Source: Leptospira fluminis (GTDB lineage Bacteria > Spirochaetota > Leptospiria > Leptospirales > Leptospiraceae). Taken from it: a DNA stretch of 64,000 bases. The translations under genes were made by a program, and so were the position numbers. Of this stretch, positions 35,049 to 45,936 are shown piece after piece. The notes below the pieces were generated by a model. It was not told the origin of the DNA, ran no database searches, and worked only from the letters and a program-made list of their open reading frames with translations. Every line of letters begins with the position of its first letter. Within the stretch, counting starts at the first letter, position 1. Location: assembly GCF_004771275.1 (NCBI RefSeq), contig NZ_RQEV01000003.1, positions 310,001 to 374,000 on the forward strand, written 5' to 3'.

Positions 35049-36058
35049 CGATTTTCACCCCGAATTTTAGACAAGACGTCCGCAAGATTCAATTTCAGCC
35101 TCAATCGACTCTCCCTCTCCGTGAATCTTGCCTCGTTCTTTAGAGAGCCGTAAAGACTTCCGCCCAGCAAACCTCCGAGCAAAGCCAAAAAGGAAGCGCC
35201 TAGAGCACCTAAAATATACAACAACTGCTGCGGCCGGGACTGCTGCGGCGAACTCAAAAATAATTCGATGGATCCCTTTCTAAATCTTTTCCAAGTCGCT
35301 CCTTCAAAGAAGGTCTTTCTTTCGGAAGATTTCAAAACGGCGGAATAAATCTCATGACCTGAGGATTCGTCATCGGTAAAGGAATTCAAACCGATGTCTT
35401 TGCCCGGCAATATTGAAGCAGTGGGAGCCAGGTTCGTTTCCAGAAGATCGAATTGTTGTCCTTTTTTTTGGAAGGCTATGTATAAAAAACCGTCGTAGGC
35501 AAAACTGGGAAGATACGATCTGCGGGTCGACTTGGATTCGGCAACGATGCGATCCGCGTCTTCCTTGGACATTTGGAAATACAAAAGGCCGTCCGAAGTC
35601 CGATAAAGAAGGTCCCCTTGTCCATCCACAGCCCACTCGCCCGGGCGAATCTCCAAACCTCCCAATCTTAAATCGACCTGAAAAATCGGCTTCACCGTGT
35701 CGGAAGAATACGCAAGTCGAAAGGAAGCTTCGTAAATTCGTACGAAGTCCAAACGATTCGACAAAAGTAATTCTCTACCAATGTCCTTGACGGGAGTTTC
35801 CGTATTCGAATACGGATATTTCCGAATGATATATTCGATTCTTAGCCCGAAATCGTAATATGTATCCGCAAATCGATTTAGGAGTTCTCCGGCAAACTTC
35901 TCTTTTTTTACGAGGTAGGCTCGATTCAGAATCTGAACGGGAGAAAAGAAAAAGGATTCCTTCCAAGCGGCGGGAAAAAAAGGAATGGAAAGAAGAAGAG
36001 GACATAGCAAGATCAGGGAAAGGATCCGAATCCGCCTGCTTCGAAAACGAGGGTTCAC
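35045..36058 (-). CDS. Membrane protein with periplasmic domain, unknown
   Basis: 337 residues from a GTG. An N-terminal hydrophobic segment (LSLILLCPLLLSIPFF), a ~230-residue extracytoplasmic domain and a second, glycine-rich membrane span (LLYILGALGASFLALLGGLLGG) before a basic cytoplasmic tail of ~40 residues. The topology is like a receptor without an output domain; the next gene, overlapping by 4 bases, has both and could be its partner. First gene of the operon. Confidence 0.65.
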   Translation of the reverse strand: MNPRFRSRRIRILSLILLCPLLLSIPFFPAAWKESFFFSPVQILNRAYLVKKEKFAGELLNRFADTYYDFGLRIEYIIRKYPYSNTETPVKDIGRELLLSNRLDFVRIYEASFRLAYSSDTVKPIFQVDLRLGGLEIRPGEWAVDGQGDLLYRTSDGLLYFQMSKEDADRIVAESKSTRRSYLPSFAYDGFLYIAFQKKGQQFDLLETNLAPTASILPGKDIGLNSFTDDESSGHEIYSAVLKSSERKTFFEGATWKRFRKGSIELFLSSPQQSRPQQLLYILGALGASFLALLGGLLGGSLYGSLKNEARFTERESRLRLKLNLADVLSKIRGENR

Positions 36059-36138
36059 TATTCTAGTATCGGCCGATCCGTCCGATCCGATCAGTCTAAT
36101 TGTCGGGATCTCCTAATTCGTCGGTAGGCACACATAAG

Positions 36139-37137
36139 ATGATTTTTTACGTTTTTATCGATGGGATCGGATTCGGGGAAAACGATCCGGAAAAAAACCC
36201 TTTTTCCAGATATGCAAAGGGGATTTTTCTCCCCCTAGGAGGAAAAAGCCTTCCTCCGGATTGCCCGCCTCGCTTAAGAGAATTGGTTTATCTGAGGACG
36301 GATGCGTCCATGGGAATCAAGGGACTCCCGCAAAGTGCCACGGGGCAAACTTCCCTCTGGACCGGTATCAACGCATGTCGCGTCTTGAACCGGCATATGA
36401 GCGGTTTTCCCACCTTTACCTTGAAGCGCATCATCGCCAAATACTCCATTGTCAAGGTTCTGGAAGAGCGCGGCTTTAAGGCCGACCTTCTGAACTGCTA
36501 TACCCCCGGCTTTGCGGAACACGTAAAGAAAAACCCTCGCCAAGTTTCCGCCTCCACTTTGATCCAAATGGCCGGAAATAAATCCCTGAAAGGAATGGAC
36601 GATTTGCGAGCCGGAAAAGGGTTATATATGGATATCAGTAGGGAGTTCCTTCGAAAATTCGGACGCGATTATATAGACAAAGGGGATCCGATCCTGGAAA
36701 AACAGGATCCGTACAAAACCGGAAAGGAGATCATACCGGCAGTGAGAGCGGATCATACACTGTGCATATACGAATATTTTTTAACCGATAAAGTCGGGCA
36801 TAAGATGAGCTGGACCGGTGCGGAACGTTGCATTGAGGATCTTGAAGAATTTCTACTAGGCGTATTAGAGGCTATGGATCCGGAGGAAGACCAACTCATC
36901 TTAACCTCGGATCACGGTAACTTGGAGGATTTAAGCGTGGACATTCATACTTTAAATCCGGTTCCTACGATCCTTTACGGCCGGTATACGGAACAAATGA
37001 AGGATAAAATCCTACAATTGAAAGATATTCCCCATGCGATCTATGATTGTCTGGGTATAGAATTAACGATGTCGGAAGAGGAGTTTATCAAAGTTTCCGG
37101 CGAATCCGAAATGGCGGATTCCAAAACTTCTATCTAG
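36139..37137 (+). CDS. Alkaline phosphatase-superfamily metalloenzyme
   Basis: 332 residues from ATG 36139; the frame reaches a TTG further up. The superfamily metal site begins with VFIDGIGFGENDP, the nucleophile region is LPQSATGQTSLWTG, and the second metal site reads LILTSDHGNLED. This fits a cofactor-independent phosphoglycerate mutase-like or nucleotide pyrophosphatase-like phosphotransferase; it is shorter than iPGM (~510 residues) and lacks its inserted domain. The substrate is not evident. The 3' end overlaps the convergent TPR gene by 4 bases. Confidence 0.82.
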   Translation: MIFYVFIDGIGFGENDPEKNPFSRYAKGIFLPLGGKSLPPDCPPRLRELVYLRTDASMGIKGLPQSATGQTSLWTGINACRVLNRHMSGFPTFTLKRIIAKYSIVKVLEERGFKADLLNCYTPGFAEHVKKNPRQVSASTLIQMAGNKSLKGMDDLRAGKGLYMDISREFLRKFGRDYIDKGDPILEKQDPYKTGKEIIPAVRADHTLCIYEYFLTDKVGHKMSWTGAERCIEDLEEFLLGVLEAMDPEEDQLILTSDHGNLEDLSVDIHTLNPVPTILYGRYTEQMKDKILQLKDIPHAIYDCLGIELTMSEEEFIKVSGESEMADSKTSI

Positions 37138-38282
37138 TATTTCCAGTCGTCGTCCGCAGAATCGTCCTGTGCGGGCTTCGCTTTTGCGGAACTCCCGTCC
37201 CTATAATTCAAATCGTCCTCGATTTGGTCTAAAGCTTCTTTCTTCCACGCTGCGGCTTTTCTACCGAGCGCATTGTCGTGGTTCCTGTCGTTCGCTTCCT
37301 GGAAAATAGAGGCGGCCTTTTCGTAATTTCCGCCTCTAAAATAGATCGTTCCTTTACGGAATAAGGCGGCTTGGTCCATAGTGGAATCGGAATTTTCCAG
37401 AATCTTATTCAAATATTGTAATGCGGAGTCCGATTTGCCGAGAGAATCGTAACTCTCGGCGATATAATACCACGCTTGCTCCCTGGCTTTTTCGCTCACC
37501 CCCAAATCGAGGGCTTTTTTCAGAGAATCGATCGCTCCATAGTATTGTTTGCGGAAATAAAGCTGTCGTCCCTTCTCCAGCAATCCCGTCCTGAATTCGG
37601 AATCCACGGAACTTTTATCTTTGTCGAAGTAAGCATCTGCTTGAACATAATCCTCGTAAACGTCGTAAGCGGACCAGTCCCGGCCCATTTTCCGTAAGGA
37701 TTTTCCCCAACGAACCCGAGCTTTTACGTTTTCCGGATCCTCTTGTATTGCAAGAACGTAATTCTTCCTGGAAAGTTCGTAGTTCCCTTTCTTCATATAA
37801 TAATCGGCGATAGCGGAAAGGGCGTTGGATCGCAGTTTATTATCTCCGGAAATCCGTAATACTTCCTCCAAATGTCCCTTTCCTTCCTCGTCCCTATTCA
37901 ATTTCAATAACAGGTTGCCGAGGCCGTAGGCGACTTTCGCCCTTTCCTCCCGGGAAAGATCGTCCTTTTGGTTCAACTCGCGATAAATGCCGAGAGCCAA
38001 CATTTTATCATTCGTTTTTTCTAATGCCCTGCCTAGATCGTATTTTATCCGAAAACCGAATTGGGTCGGGAGTTCCTTCGCGGAAAGTTCGGAGAAAATA
38101 TCCAGAGCTTTTTCGGTGGATTTAGCGTTGGAATGTTTAAGATATTCCTCACCTTCGCGTATCTTTTCGAGAACGCTTCTATTTCCGCTGTCGTTCTCCT
38201 GAATCAACGCGGTATAAATGCCGGTCAATAAACCGGCGCATATGAATAAGAATCCGGTTACTAATATGATGGAACGGTTCAA
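37134..38282 (-). CDS. Membrane-anchored TPR protein
   Basis: 382 residues from a TTG at 38282 that overlaps the stop of the upstream gene and has GGAGG 6 bases before it; a TTG 14 codons earlier is less likely. A single N-terminal membrane anchor (SIILVTGFLFICAGLLTGIY) is followed by about seven TPR-like repeats facing the periplasm (for example AWYYIAESYDSLGKSDSALQYL split over two helices) and an acidic tail. Coupled to the FN3-like protein gene; the two probably work together at the envelope. Confidence 0.78.
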   Translation of the reverse strand: MNRSIILVTGFLFICAGLLTGIYTALIQENDSGNRSVLEKIREGEEYLKHSNAKSTEKALDIFSELSAKELPTQFGFRIKYDLGRALEKTNDKMLALGIYRELNQKDDLSREERAKVAYGLGNLLLKLNRDEEGKGHLEEVLRISGDNKLRSNALSAIADYYMKKGNYELSRKNYVLAIQEDPENVKARVRWGKSLRKMGRDWSAYDVYEDYVQADAYFDKDKSSVDSEFRTGLLEKGRQLYFRKQYYGAIDSLKKALDLGVSEKAREQAWYYIAESYDSLGKSDSALQYLNKILENSDSTMDQAALFRKGTIYFRGGNYEKAASIFQEANDRNHDNALGRKAAAWKKEALDQIEDDLNYRDGSSAKAKPAQDDSADDDWKY

Positions 38283-39814
38283 TGCCTTCCTCCGCCGATC
38301 TTTGCGAGACAATGCTTGGTCCAAAACTCGGTCCGATCCGGGTTATAGGATTTTACCTCTTTTTGAACGAAATATTGCAGTGCCTTTCTGTATTCTCCGT
38401 TATTATAATAAGAAAGGCCGACAAAAAACTTCGCCTTTCCTCTCAGATCCTGATTCTCGATTTGTTCATAAGCGGCAAGCTGTCGAATCGCTTCCGAAAA
38501 ATCCTTTTTCCAGTACGTCGCTTTTAAGATCCGATTCAATTCCTCGTCCGACAAAGAGTTTCCTGTCAGAGGATTTTTATTTCCGTTGTCGGTCGTAGAT
38601 TCCGTGTTGGCTTCCTGTTCGGCCGTTTGTCCTTCTCCCGAACCCGCTACGGCGACGTAGGAATTATCTTGGGAAAGGGTAAAATCTTCCTTATCTCCGC
38701 GTTTGACAGTGACACCGAAATACACGGTGCTTTTGGACGGTTTCATCCGGACCAACACGCTCGTTTCCGGATGGGAAACTTCCCCTAATTTTCTGACGTT
38801 TCCACCCAAGAAGGTGGCGACTCCTCCGGACAAAGGTTTGGCCGCTTGGTAAACGGAATATATCGTATTTTCATCCGGATTCTCGGGAGCCTTCCAATCC
38901 AATCGGAATCCACCGTCTACCGCAGCCGCATTCAAATCCTTTACATGCATTTCATCGAAAGAATAGTCCGGTCGAGTAACGGAATCATCCTGTCCGGGAG
39001 GCTTTCTTTTGTCCTGATCATAGACGTAAAATTGACGGACGAAAGATTGGTTCTGTATCAACGGAATGACTTCTTTTAATCCCTGCTTAACGGAAACTCC
39101 GTAATATAAAGTCTGGGATTTATGAAGATCCTGATCCAAAAAGGTATTTTCCGGATGGGAAACCTCGGCTAATTTTTCCGCCTTGCGCATCAGACTTAGA
39201 CTCGAAAGCGGCTCCGCAGATCGATACACCGTGTAGATGGTTTCTCCGGAAATCCCCGCTCGGATCGGTTCCCAGGAGACTCGGAGGTACTTTCCTTCCC
39301 GTTTTACCGAAATGTCCGTTACGCGCGCGTCGTCCGCAAGATTTTTCCTTTTATCATCTTCGGTGGGCGGATTCGTATTATCTTTGGTTTGTTCTATTAC
39401 GATCGGAATCGTAGTGAAGTTCCTATTTGCAACCAGTTTTAGATCTTTTTTTCGGACGTGATGGGATAGTATGACGGCATAATAATACGTTCCAGGTCTG
39501 AGATTATAATCGTAAATCTGATTTACACCGTTCGCAATTCCGCTCGGAAATTTACCTAGAGAATCCGCAATATAACATTTTTCGGGAACGTCGATCACGC
39601 TGGGACTCCTAGCGACGATGATCTCACCGGTTTCTCGGGGTGGTTCCCAGATGATCCGAACGGATTTACCGTCCTTTAGAATTTCCACATTTATGGAACC
39701 TGCAACGCCATACATTTCGGTATCCGCGCGCAAAACCTCCTGTTGTTGAGCGTCCGCTATACCGGTTAGCGCAAGAACGCAGAATAAGAATAGAATCCGA
39801 GCGCGGGTCTTCAT
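38279..39814 (-). CDS. Exported protein with three FN3-like domains and TPR end
   Basis: 511 residues. Signal peptide (LFLFCVLALTGIADA), then three fibronectin-III-like modules recognised by repeated cores (VRIIWEPPRETGEI, LRVSWEPIRAGISGET, FRLDWKAPENPDENT) and the repeated LAEVSHPE or LGEVSHPE. A Ser/Thr/Asn-rich linker leads to a TPR-like C-terminus (AKFFVGLSYYNNGEYRKAL). Likely periplasmic. The next gene's start overlaps its stop, so the two are coupled. Confidence 0.75.
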   Translation of the reverse strand: MKTRARILFLFCVLALTGIADAQQQEVLRADTEMYGVAGSINVEILKDGKSVRIIWEPPRETGEIIVARSPSVIDVPEKCYIADSLGKFPSGIANGVNQIYDYNLRPGTYYYAVILSHHVRKKDLKLVANRNFTTIPIVIEQTKDNTNPPTEDDKRKNLADDARVTDISVKREGKYLRVSWEPIRAGISGETIYTVYRSAEPLSSLSLMRKAEKLAEVSHPENTFLDQDLHKSQTLYYGVSVKQGLKEVIPLIQNQSFVRQFYVYDQDKRKPPGQDDSVTRPDYSFDEMHVKDLNAAAVDGGFRLDWKAPENPDENTIYSVYQAAKPLSGGVATFLGGNVRKLGEVSHPETSVLVRMKPSKSTVYFGVTVKRGDKEDFTLSQDNSYVAVAGSGEGQTAEQEANTESTTDNGNKNPLTGNSLSDEELNRILKATYWKKDFSEAIRQLAAYEQIENQDLRGKAKFFVGLSYYNNGEYRKALQYFVQKEVKSYNPDRTEFWTKHCLAKIGGGRH

Positions 39815-39962
39815 TTAGAAATAAGGTTCCATATATAGGTATCGGAACCGGGAAACTGTTTTTTTACTTCGGTTTTTTTCCGAATCGACGGAAAATAAAA
39901 ATATCGGCGACATACCGGCGACCGGGAACTAGATAAGACATAATAAATACTCCGAGAAAAGA

Positions 39963-40625
39963 ATGAGCGACCTGGAATATTACTACGACCCCGAGTATCA
40001 GAATTTTCTTCTTTCCAGCAAGAGGAGAGAGATTACCCCGCCAGAACTCGTATTTAAACATTTTCCGATGAAAGACGTCATGAACGTGGTGGATTTCGGG
40101 ATGGGCTTGGGCTTCTGGACCGAACATTTATTGAAATCCATCCACAAAGAAGGCTGGGTTTGGGGAGCGGAATGCAACCAGGATTTGCTGGATGAGATAT
40201 TGCACAGAAAAAACCAGGAGGACATCAAAAGATTCACACCGTTTTACATGGAAAAAGCGGATCGTCCTCTTCTTCCGGAATGGATTCCGGTTCCAGAAGT
40301 CGTATTCGCCTCCTTGGTCCTATCCACGTTTCCGGACCCCGGCCAAGCAATGGACGGATTAATCCGGTCCATGAAAAAAGGCGGCAAGCTCATCGTTCTC
40401 GATTGGGTAAAAAACGAATTTCCGTTAGGTCCGAAGATCAACGATAAGATCTCTTTGGACAAAATGAGATTTTTGGCGGAGCAGTATCGTCTCGAAGTAG
40501 TTAAGACCGTTCGGATCGGTGAGAACGTATACGGGCTGGAAATCCAAGCGGGCGCCGATTTCGAGTACGGTTATTACGATCTCAAAGAGGAAGAAACCTA
40601 CTCTGAGGAACTGATCCGTTCTTAA
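39963..40625 (+). CDS. Class I SAM-dependent methyltransferase
   Basis: 220 residues. The SAM-binding motif I reads VVDFGMGLGFWTEHLL, the acidic motif II follows (WGAECNQDLL), and motif post-I/III regions are VVFASLVLSTFPDPG and GGKLIVLDW. The Rossmann order is normal. The N-terminus FYYDP-like start and C-terminal acidic tail (DLKEEETYSEE) are unfamiliar. Substrate unknown; the gene stands alone between two minus-strand units. Confidence 0.82.
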   Translation: MSDLEYYYDPEYQNFLLSSKRREITPPELVFKHFPMKDVMNVVDFGMGLGFWTEHLLKSIHKEGWVWGAECNQDLLDEILHRKNQEDIKRFTPFYMEKADRPLLPEWIPVPEVVFASLVLSTFPDPGQAMDGLIRSMKKGGKLIVLDWVKNEFPLGPKINDKISLDKMRFLAEQYRLEVVKTVRIGENVYGLEIQAGADFEYGYYDLKEEETYSEELIRS

Positions 40626-40668
40626 GAAATCGTTTTAGTATTCGCGAACTTCCCCGGATTCAGCGCTT

Positions 40669-41985
40669 TCAACCTACTGCGGCTAAGATTTGCCCGGATA
40701 TTTTTCCCTCTTTTTCGGGATCCGGAAGGTATTCGCCGATTTGGACGGTCAAGAATTGCCCCGGACTTAATGCACGTAATTCTCTCTCGGGCAATATTAC
40801 TTTTAAGTAATTGTCAGTGACTGCCACACCGTCCTTTTCAAGAATCGCCTCTCTTCTGTTCCCTGATTGTGAACGAGCATAATCGGAATGCAAAGTCCGA
40901 GATAGACTTATCAGCTCGTGTACCCTTTCCTTCTTTTGTTCTTTGGAAACCGTCTCGGGAAATTCCTCCGCGGCAGTATTGCGTCGGACGGAAAAAGGGA
41001 ACGCATGGATTTTCGCAAAACCTAGTTCGGAAAGAAGGCTCTTTGAATCTTCGAAATCAGATTCCGATTCTCCCGGAAAGCCCACGATTACGTCCGTCCC
41101 TAAAAAAAGATCCGGTACTTTCGATTTCGCCAATTCTATCCGTTTACGGAACGTCGTCGGGTCATAACTTCGCTTCATTCTTCTCAGAATTTCCCGACTG
41201 CCGCTTTGCAACGGTACGTGCAGGAAAGAACAGAATCTAGGATGCGTCAAAAATTCCACCAGTTCGGTTCCCACGTCTGGAGGCTCTATGGAAGAAAGAC
41301 GAAGACGGGAATATTCCAGTTTATTCAGAATCGCTTCGAGCAATTTCGGAAAAGCTTTTTTTCCTTCGCCATCCCTGTACCAGCCCAAGTTCACTCCCGT
41401 AAGCATGATTTCACCCACGCCGCTATCCTGTAAAAAGGAAACCTGGTCGATTACGTCCGTCCAATGTCGACTCACTCCCTTTCCCCTCGCTTGAGGAATC
41501 TTACAGTAGGAACATTTTCTATCGCAACCGTCCTGAACCTTCAAATAGGCTCTAGTATGTCCGTTCGGAAGGACGTCGGAATAAGAGAAGCGATCCAAAG
41601 TCCTCCCGGACTCGAAGGATATTCCTTCTTCTTTTTCCAAAATCATGGAAGGAAGAAGGGATTTTTCTCCGTTTCCTACAACCCCGGCAATTCCCGGAAT
41701 CGCCTCTAAAGAGATACGGTCCGTCTCCGCGTAACAACCCGTCACCCATACGCGAGCCCCCGGATATCTTTTTACGGCATTTCGGATAACGTTTCTGTTT
41801 CTGGAATCGGCCTTGTTAGTGACGGTACAGGTATTGACAACTACGACGTCCGGAACCTCGCTTTCTTTTGCCACTCTGTATCCGTGTTTGTTTAAGGCGG
41901 AAAACAATCCGTCGGATTCGAAAAAGTTCAGGCGGCAACCTAAAGTGTGGAAAAGGACTTTTTTATCATCCTTGGGTAAGGGCAT
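40669..41985 (-). CDS. mtaB: tRNA methylthiotransferase, MtaB type (radical SAM)
   Basis: 438 residues. The UPF0004 N-terminal domain has cysteines in [20 protein letters not shown] and TGCYAE; the radical SAM cluster motif is [11 protein letters not shown]; a TRAM-like domain ends the protein. [11 protein letters not shown] is typical of MtaB, which adds the methylthio group to ct6A/t6A-modified A37 of tRNA, rather than of MiaB or RimO. Its start overlaps the TPR gene upstream by 20 bases. Confidence 0.9.
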   Translation of the reverse strand: MPLPKDDKKVLFHTLGCRLNFFESDGLFSALNKHGYRVAKESEVPDVVVVNTCTVTNKADSRNRNVIRNAVKRYPGARVWVTGCYAETDRISLEAIPGIAGVVGNGEKSLLPSMILEKEEGISFESGRTLDRFSYSDVLPNGHTRAYLKVQDGCDRKCSYCKIPQARGKGVSRHWTDVIDQVSFLQDSGVGEIMLTGVNLGWYRDGEGKKAFPKLLEAILNKLEYSRLRLSSIEPPDVGTELVEFLTHPRFCSFLHVPLQSGSREILRRMKRSYDPTTFRKRIELAKSKVPDLFLGTDVIVGFPGESESDFEDSKSLLSELGFAKIHAFPFSVRRNTAAEEFPETVSKEQKKERVHELISLSRTLHSDYARSQSGNRREAILEKDGVAVTDNYLKVILPERELRALSPGQFLTVQIGEYLPDPEKEGKISGQILAAVG

Positions 41986-42760
41986 GGATTCTGGCCTCGA
42001 TTCTCTGGAGGTTCCCTTTGAATTTTTCGTCTTCCGGTTTTATTTTGAGGGCGGCGTCGATCTGTTCTCTCGCACTTTTAAACTGATCCAATGCCTTCTT
42101 CACGTTTCCCCTCTTGGCCTCCTGGTTGCCTCCCTTTTCGTAGACCAATGCCAGGTTATTCAGAACGTTTGCGTTATTCGGAACGAGAGACTGGGCCCAT
42201 TTCAGGCTGACTTCCGCCTTTTCGGCGCTTCCCAAATAATAATAAACTTGTGCTTCCAAAACCAAAGGCCGGTAATCATTGGAATCCTCGGCCTTCAGTT
42301 TCTCGATGACGTACAATGCGTCTCTCGCCTTTCCGTCGTACAGTAATGCGGTCGCATATAAGAGACGCACTTCCCGATTCTTAGGATCCGTTTCGTAGGA
42401 TTTGGTTATGATCTCCAGAGCATCGTCGTTTCTGCCGACTTGTAGAAGATATCTGGTAAAATCCGCGCTTACGACAGGATCTCCGGGCTTCAATTTTAAA
42501 GCTTCCGACCAATGGGTTCCCGCGGATTTCATTCTTCCGGCTTTATAGTGGCAGAAGGCCGCGAGATAATGAGTTTCATAACTGCGTTTTCCCTGCTCGT
42601 GCAGAGTCCGTATGATTTCCAGGGCCTTTTCGGTGTTTCCTTTCTGAAACTCGGCCAAAGCCGTACGATACTCCGGCTGCTCCTGCGCGAACGCACTTCC
42701 GCCGAAAAGATTCAGCAGCAGGGCGCATAAAAGGACGGTGATTCTTTTTTGTTTAACCAT
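41966..42760 (-). CDS. Exported TPR protein
   Basis: 264 residues with a signal peptide ([19 protein letters not shown]) and about six TPR repeats ([55 protein letters not shown]). Probably periplasmic and part of a protein complex; the partner is not evident. Translationally coupled to mtaB by overlap, and downstream of the 141-residue membrane protein. Confidence 0.8.
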   Translation of the reverse strand: MVKQKRITVLLCALLLNLFGGSAFAQEQPEYRTALAEFQKGNTEKALEIIRTLHEQGKRSYETHYLAAFCHYKAGRMKSAGTHWSEALKLKPGDPVVSADFTRYLLQVGRNDDALEIITKSYETDPKNREVRLLYATALLYDGKARDALYVIEKLKAEDSNDYRPLVLEAQVYYYLGSAEKAEVSLKWAQSLVPNNANVLNNLALVYEKGGNQEAKRGNVKKALDQFKSAREQIDAALKIKPEDEKFKGNLQRIEARIHALTQG

Positions 42761-42795
42761 CTCTATCTCTCTTTTTTCCGAACCGGAATCTATCC

Positions 42796-43221
42796 TTAGG
42801 TGGGAACTCCCATAGACTTGGCGTTTAAACAGTCGATCAGCGAATGAAAAGGTTCCACCGGATCGATGAAAACGATGATACTCGGGTATCTGGTGATCAG
42901 AAAATGCTCGATCCTTTCCTCGGAAGCGATCTCGATTTCTCCGCTTTCCAAAACCGGCAGGCCGTCCGAGTTCCGATATAACTCGTATTCTTCATTATCG
43001 AGAAAATCGGTTAGGAGCATATAACCGGATCCGTAATAAACCCCGCCCTGAAAGTAGTATTTGTAAAGTACGCGTACCTCGGGAAGAAATAAATCCGGCT
43101 GGAAAACACAGAGGGAAATTTTTTCGATTCCGGCTACCGTTCTGATCTTGCGAAGATGAAACCAAACCTTACGAACCAAGAGATAGGAAATCACGAAGAT
43201 GACTGGGATCAGGTACGGCAT
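42796..43221 (-). CDS. Small membrane-anchored protein, unknown
   Basis: 141 residues. One N-terminal span ([19 protein letters not shown]), then a soluble, beta-rich domain with many aromatic and acidic residues ([22 protein letters not shown]). It lies 76 bases downstream of clpC and upstream of the TPR-mtaB pair, so it may share their transcript. No family recognised. Confidence 0.65.
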   Translation of the reverse strand: MPYLIPVIFVISYLLVRKVWFHLRKIRTVAGIEKISLCVFQPDLFLPEVRVLYKYYFQGGVYYGSGYMLLTDFLDNEEYELYRNSDGLPVLESGEIEIASEERIEHFLITRYPSIIVFIDPVEPFHSLIDCLNAKSMGVPT

Positions 43222-43254
43222 AAGTTTCCCTCTGTCCTCATAGTCCTACCCCGT

Positions 43255-43281
43255 CAATACGGCCGTCCTTTCAGAACGACC
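43255..43281. terminator. Hairpin after clpC
   Basis: ACGGCCGT and ACGACCGT pair with one mismatch around a short loop in the gap after clpC. No T-run on the minus strand, so weak evidence for termination. Confidence 0.3.
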
Positions 43282-43297
43282 GTACCGATTTGCCAGC

Positions 43298-45838
43298 TTA
43301 AACTAAGGCAGGTTCTTCCGATCTTTCGGGGTTACTCGGAGAACTTCCCCCGCCCGGACCTTGGTCCGACGGTTTGTAGTCGGTCCAAAGTTCCTCGACA
43401 AAGTCCAATTTTCCGTCTTTGAAAGAGACCGAGATTTTGGTCGGTTCTTTGTACGAACCCTTCAGAGTTTGGACGGCCATATAGTCCTCCAAATCTCTTT
43501 GGAATACCCGACGCAAAGGACGAGCTCCGAATTTCTCATCGTATCCTACGTCCATGAAATGGTCTTTCGCTTCCTGGCTAAGGTCGATCTTGATCTTCTT
43601 ATCCAACAGGCGCTTATTCGTATCCCGAACCATGATATCGATGATTTTCATGATATCCTCTTTCTTGAGCGGTCTGAAATAAACCACTTCGTCCACGCGG
43701 TTGAGGAACTCGGGGTTGAAGTGCTTCTTAAGCTGCTCTCTGGCTTGGTCGGACTTGTATTTGTCCTCCTCGCCGGAACGATCCTCGAATCCGAGTCTTA
43801 CGCTGCTGGAAATCTCCTTCGCTCCTATGTTGGAAGTCATGATGATGATCGTATCCCGGAAATTCACCTTTCTCCCTTTGGTGTCGGTGAGGTTTCCTTC
43901 CTCCATCACCTGCAAAAGGATATTGAAAATATCGTGATGAGCCTTTTCGATCTCGTCCAAAAGAATGATCGAATACGGTTTCTTGCGTACGAATTCGGTC
44001 AACTGACCGCCGTCATCATAGCCCACGTAACCCGGAGGCGCACCGATCAAACGGCTGACCGCATGGGGCTCCATGTATTCCGACATATCCACGCGAAGCA
44101 TCGCGTCTTGGTCCCCGAACAGAAACTCCGCCAATGCTTTGGCCAATTCGGTTTTTCCCACGCCTGTCGGGCCGAGAAAGATGAAGGATCCTGTCGGACG
44201 TCTTTCCGCCTTGAATCCTGTGCGAGCACGACGGACGGCCTTGGCGATCTTTTCGATCGCATCTTCCTGTCCTACTACTCTGAGCTTTAATTCTTCTTCC
44301 AGACGCAATAATCTTTCCGATTCGCTCTCTTCCATTCTTTGGAGAGGGATGCCTGTCCATTGGGAAACGACCGAAAGAATATCGTCTTCGTCGATGGAGA
44401 CCGCAAAGTCGTCCATCTTCTCCTGCCAAGCACGGATCTTTTCCTCTAACAGCTGTTTCTTACGGTTTACTTCGTCCCGTACACCGGCCGCCTTTTCATA
44501 CTCTTGGGCACGTACCAGATCCTCTTTTTTCTGGGAAAGAGATTTGATCTCTTCTTCCAAATCCTTGATCGCCTGGGGTCTAGCGCAATTCGCGAGACGG
44601 GCCTTTGCACCCGCTTCGTCGATGATGTCGATCGCCTTATCGGGAAGATACCGGTCGTTAATATAACGGTGCGACAGTTTTACGGACTGTTCCAACGCAC
44701 GATCCGAATACCGAACCTTATGATGTGCCTCGTAAGCTTTTTTCAGTCCGGTCAGGATCAGAATCGCGTCGTCGACGGAAGGTTCCGCCACTTTTACGAC
44801 TTGGAAGCGTCTTTCTAAAGCGGAATCCCGTTCGATGTATTTCCGATATTCCGTGCTGGTGGTCGCACCGATACATTGCAACTCTCCACGGGCCAACGCT
44901 GGTTTCAGAATATTCGCGGCGTCCACGGCACCTTCCGCAGCTCCCGCTCCGATCAAGGTATGCAGCTCGTCTATAAAGATGATGATGTTATTGGAGGACG
45001 AAATCTCCTTCATGATCTTCTTCAGTCTTTCTTCGAATTCCCCGCGATATTTCGTACCTGCGATCAAGCTGGCCAAATCCAAGGATAAAACCCGTTTTTC
45101 GAAAAGCAGATCCGGTACGTTTTTCTCTACGATCGCCAGAGCAAGACCTTCTACGATCGCGGTCTTTCCTACTCCGGACTCGCCCACTAAAACCGGATTG
45201 TTTTTGGTTTTTCTGGAAAGAATCTGAATCACTCTTTGGATCTCGTTGGATCTTCCGACCACCGGATCCAATTTTTTATCCCGGGCCAACTGGGTTAAAT
45301 CCCTTGCGAACTCGTCCAAAATCGGGGTTTTGGTTTTTTCCGCACGGGGAGTTCCCGGCTGAGCGGTAGGCTGACTGGAGACTCCGACCGTGCTCGTAGG
45401 AGGAGCTCCCAATAACCTGAGAATTTCCCCTTTGATGACGTTATAATTCACGCTGAAAGAGTAAAGTGCGCCGCCTGCGATATTGTTATTATCCCTCAAT
45501 AGGGCCAAAAGGATATGTTCCGTCCCGACATAATTGTGTTTGAGACGTTTCGCTTCCTCTTTAGAAAGCTCGATGATCTTTTGGTATCTGTCCTGTCCTT
45601 GCGCCATATCCATCAATAGAGTGGCGGAACTTTCTCTGGTTCGTCTTTCGACTTCCTTCCTGAGTTCGTTCAGGTTGATATTCAGGTTGTTTAGGATCTT
45701 GATCGCTACCGAATCCTCTTCCTTGAGCAGACCTAAAAGAATATGCTCGGGACCGATAAATTCGCTGCCGAGACGTTTCGCTTCGTCTTGGGCGATCTCG
45801 TTGATTACTCGTTTGGCTCTTTTTGTAAACTCTAACAT
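43298..45838 (-). CDS. clpC: ClpC-type AAA+ protease ATPase
   Basis: 846 residues. Two N-terminal Clp repeats (residues 1-~150), first AAA+ domain with Walker A GESGVGKT at 219-226, an inserted middle region with a UVR motif ([20 protein letters not shown], split), and a second AAA+ domain with GPTGVGKT. It unfolds substrates for ClpP. A GGGAAGG ribosome binding site precedes the ATG. The gene directly upstream encodes a McsA/McsB-like protein, which in Firmicutes marks substrates for ClpC; no CIRCE-type repeat is seen. Confidence 0.95.
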   Translation of the reverse strand: MLEFTKRAKRVINEIAQDEAKRLGSEFIGPEHILLGLLKEEDSVAIKILNNLNINLNELRKEVERRTRESSATLLMDMAQGQDRYQKIIELSKEEAKRLKHNYVGTEHILLALLRDNNNIAGGALYSFSVNYNVIKGEILRLLGAPPTSTVGVSSQPTAQPGTPRAEKTKTPILDEFARDLTQLARDKKLDPVVGRSNEIQRVIQILSRKTKNNPVLVGESGVGKTAIVEGLALAIVEKNVPDLLFEKRVLSLDLASLIAGTKYRGEFEERLKKIMKEISSSNNIIIFIDELHTLIGAGAAEGAVDAANILKPALARGELQCIGATTSTEYRKYIERDSALERRFQVVKVAEPSVDDAILILTGLKKAYEAHHKVRYSDRALEQSVKLSHRYINDRYLPDKAIDIIDEAGAKARLANCARPQAIKDLEEEIKSLSQKKEDLVRAQEYEKAAGVRDEVNRKKQLLEEKIRAWQEKMDDFAVSIDEDDILSVVSQWTGIPLQRMEESESERLLRLEEELKLRVVGQEDAIEKIAKAVRRARTGFKAERRPTGSFIFLGPTGVGKTELAKALAEFLFGDQDAMLRVDMSEYMEPHAVSRLIGAPPGYVGYDDGGQLTEFVRKKPYSIILLDEIEKAHHDIFNILLQVMEEGNLTDTKGRKVNFRDTIIIMTSNIGAKEISSSVRLGFEDRSGEEDKYKSDQAREQLKKHFNPEFLNRVDEVVYFRPLKKEDIMKIIDIMVRDTNKRLLDKKIKIDLSQEAKDHFMDVGYDEKFGARPLRRVFQRDLEDYMAVQTLKGSYKEPTKISVSFKDGKLDFVEELWTDYKPSDQGPGGGSSPSNPERSEEPALV

Positions 45839-45936
45839 AATTGCGGCCTTCCCGGAGGGTTCTATCGATTAGACTGGTTTCGCATCAAATTTCCTACGGG
45901 AAGTACATCCCATAAGAAACATATCGGATGGATCTT

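Noticed and set aside
43361..45227. Long plus-strand open frames opposite clpC
   Set aside because: clpC is unmistakable on the other strand; the antisense products have no recognisable family or ribosome binding site.
45839..45936. CIRCE heat-shock operator before clpC
   Set aside because: No TTAGCACTC-N9-GAGTGCTAA-like inverted repeat is present.
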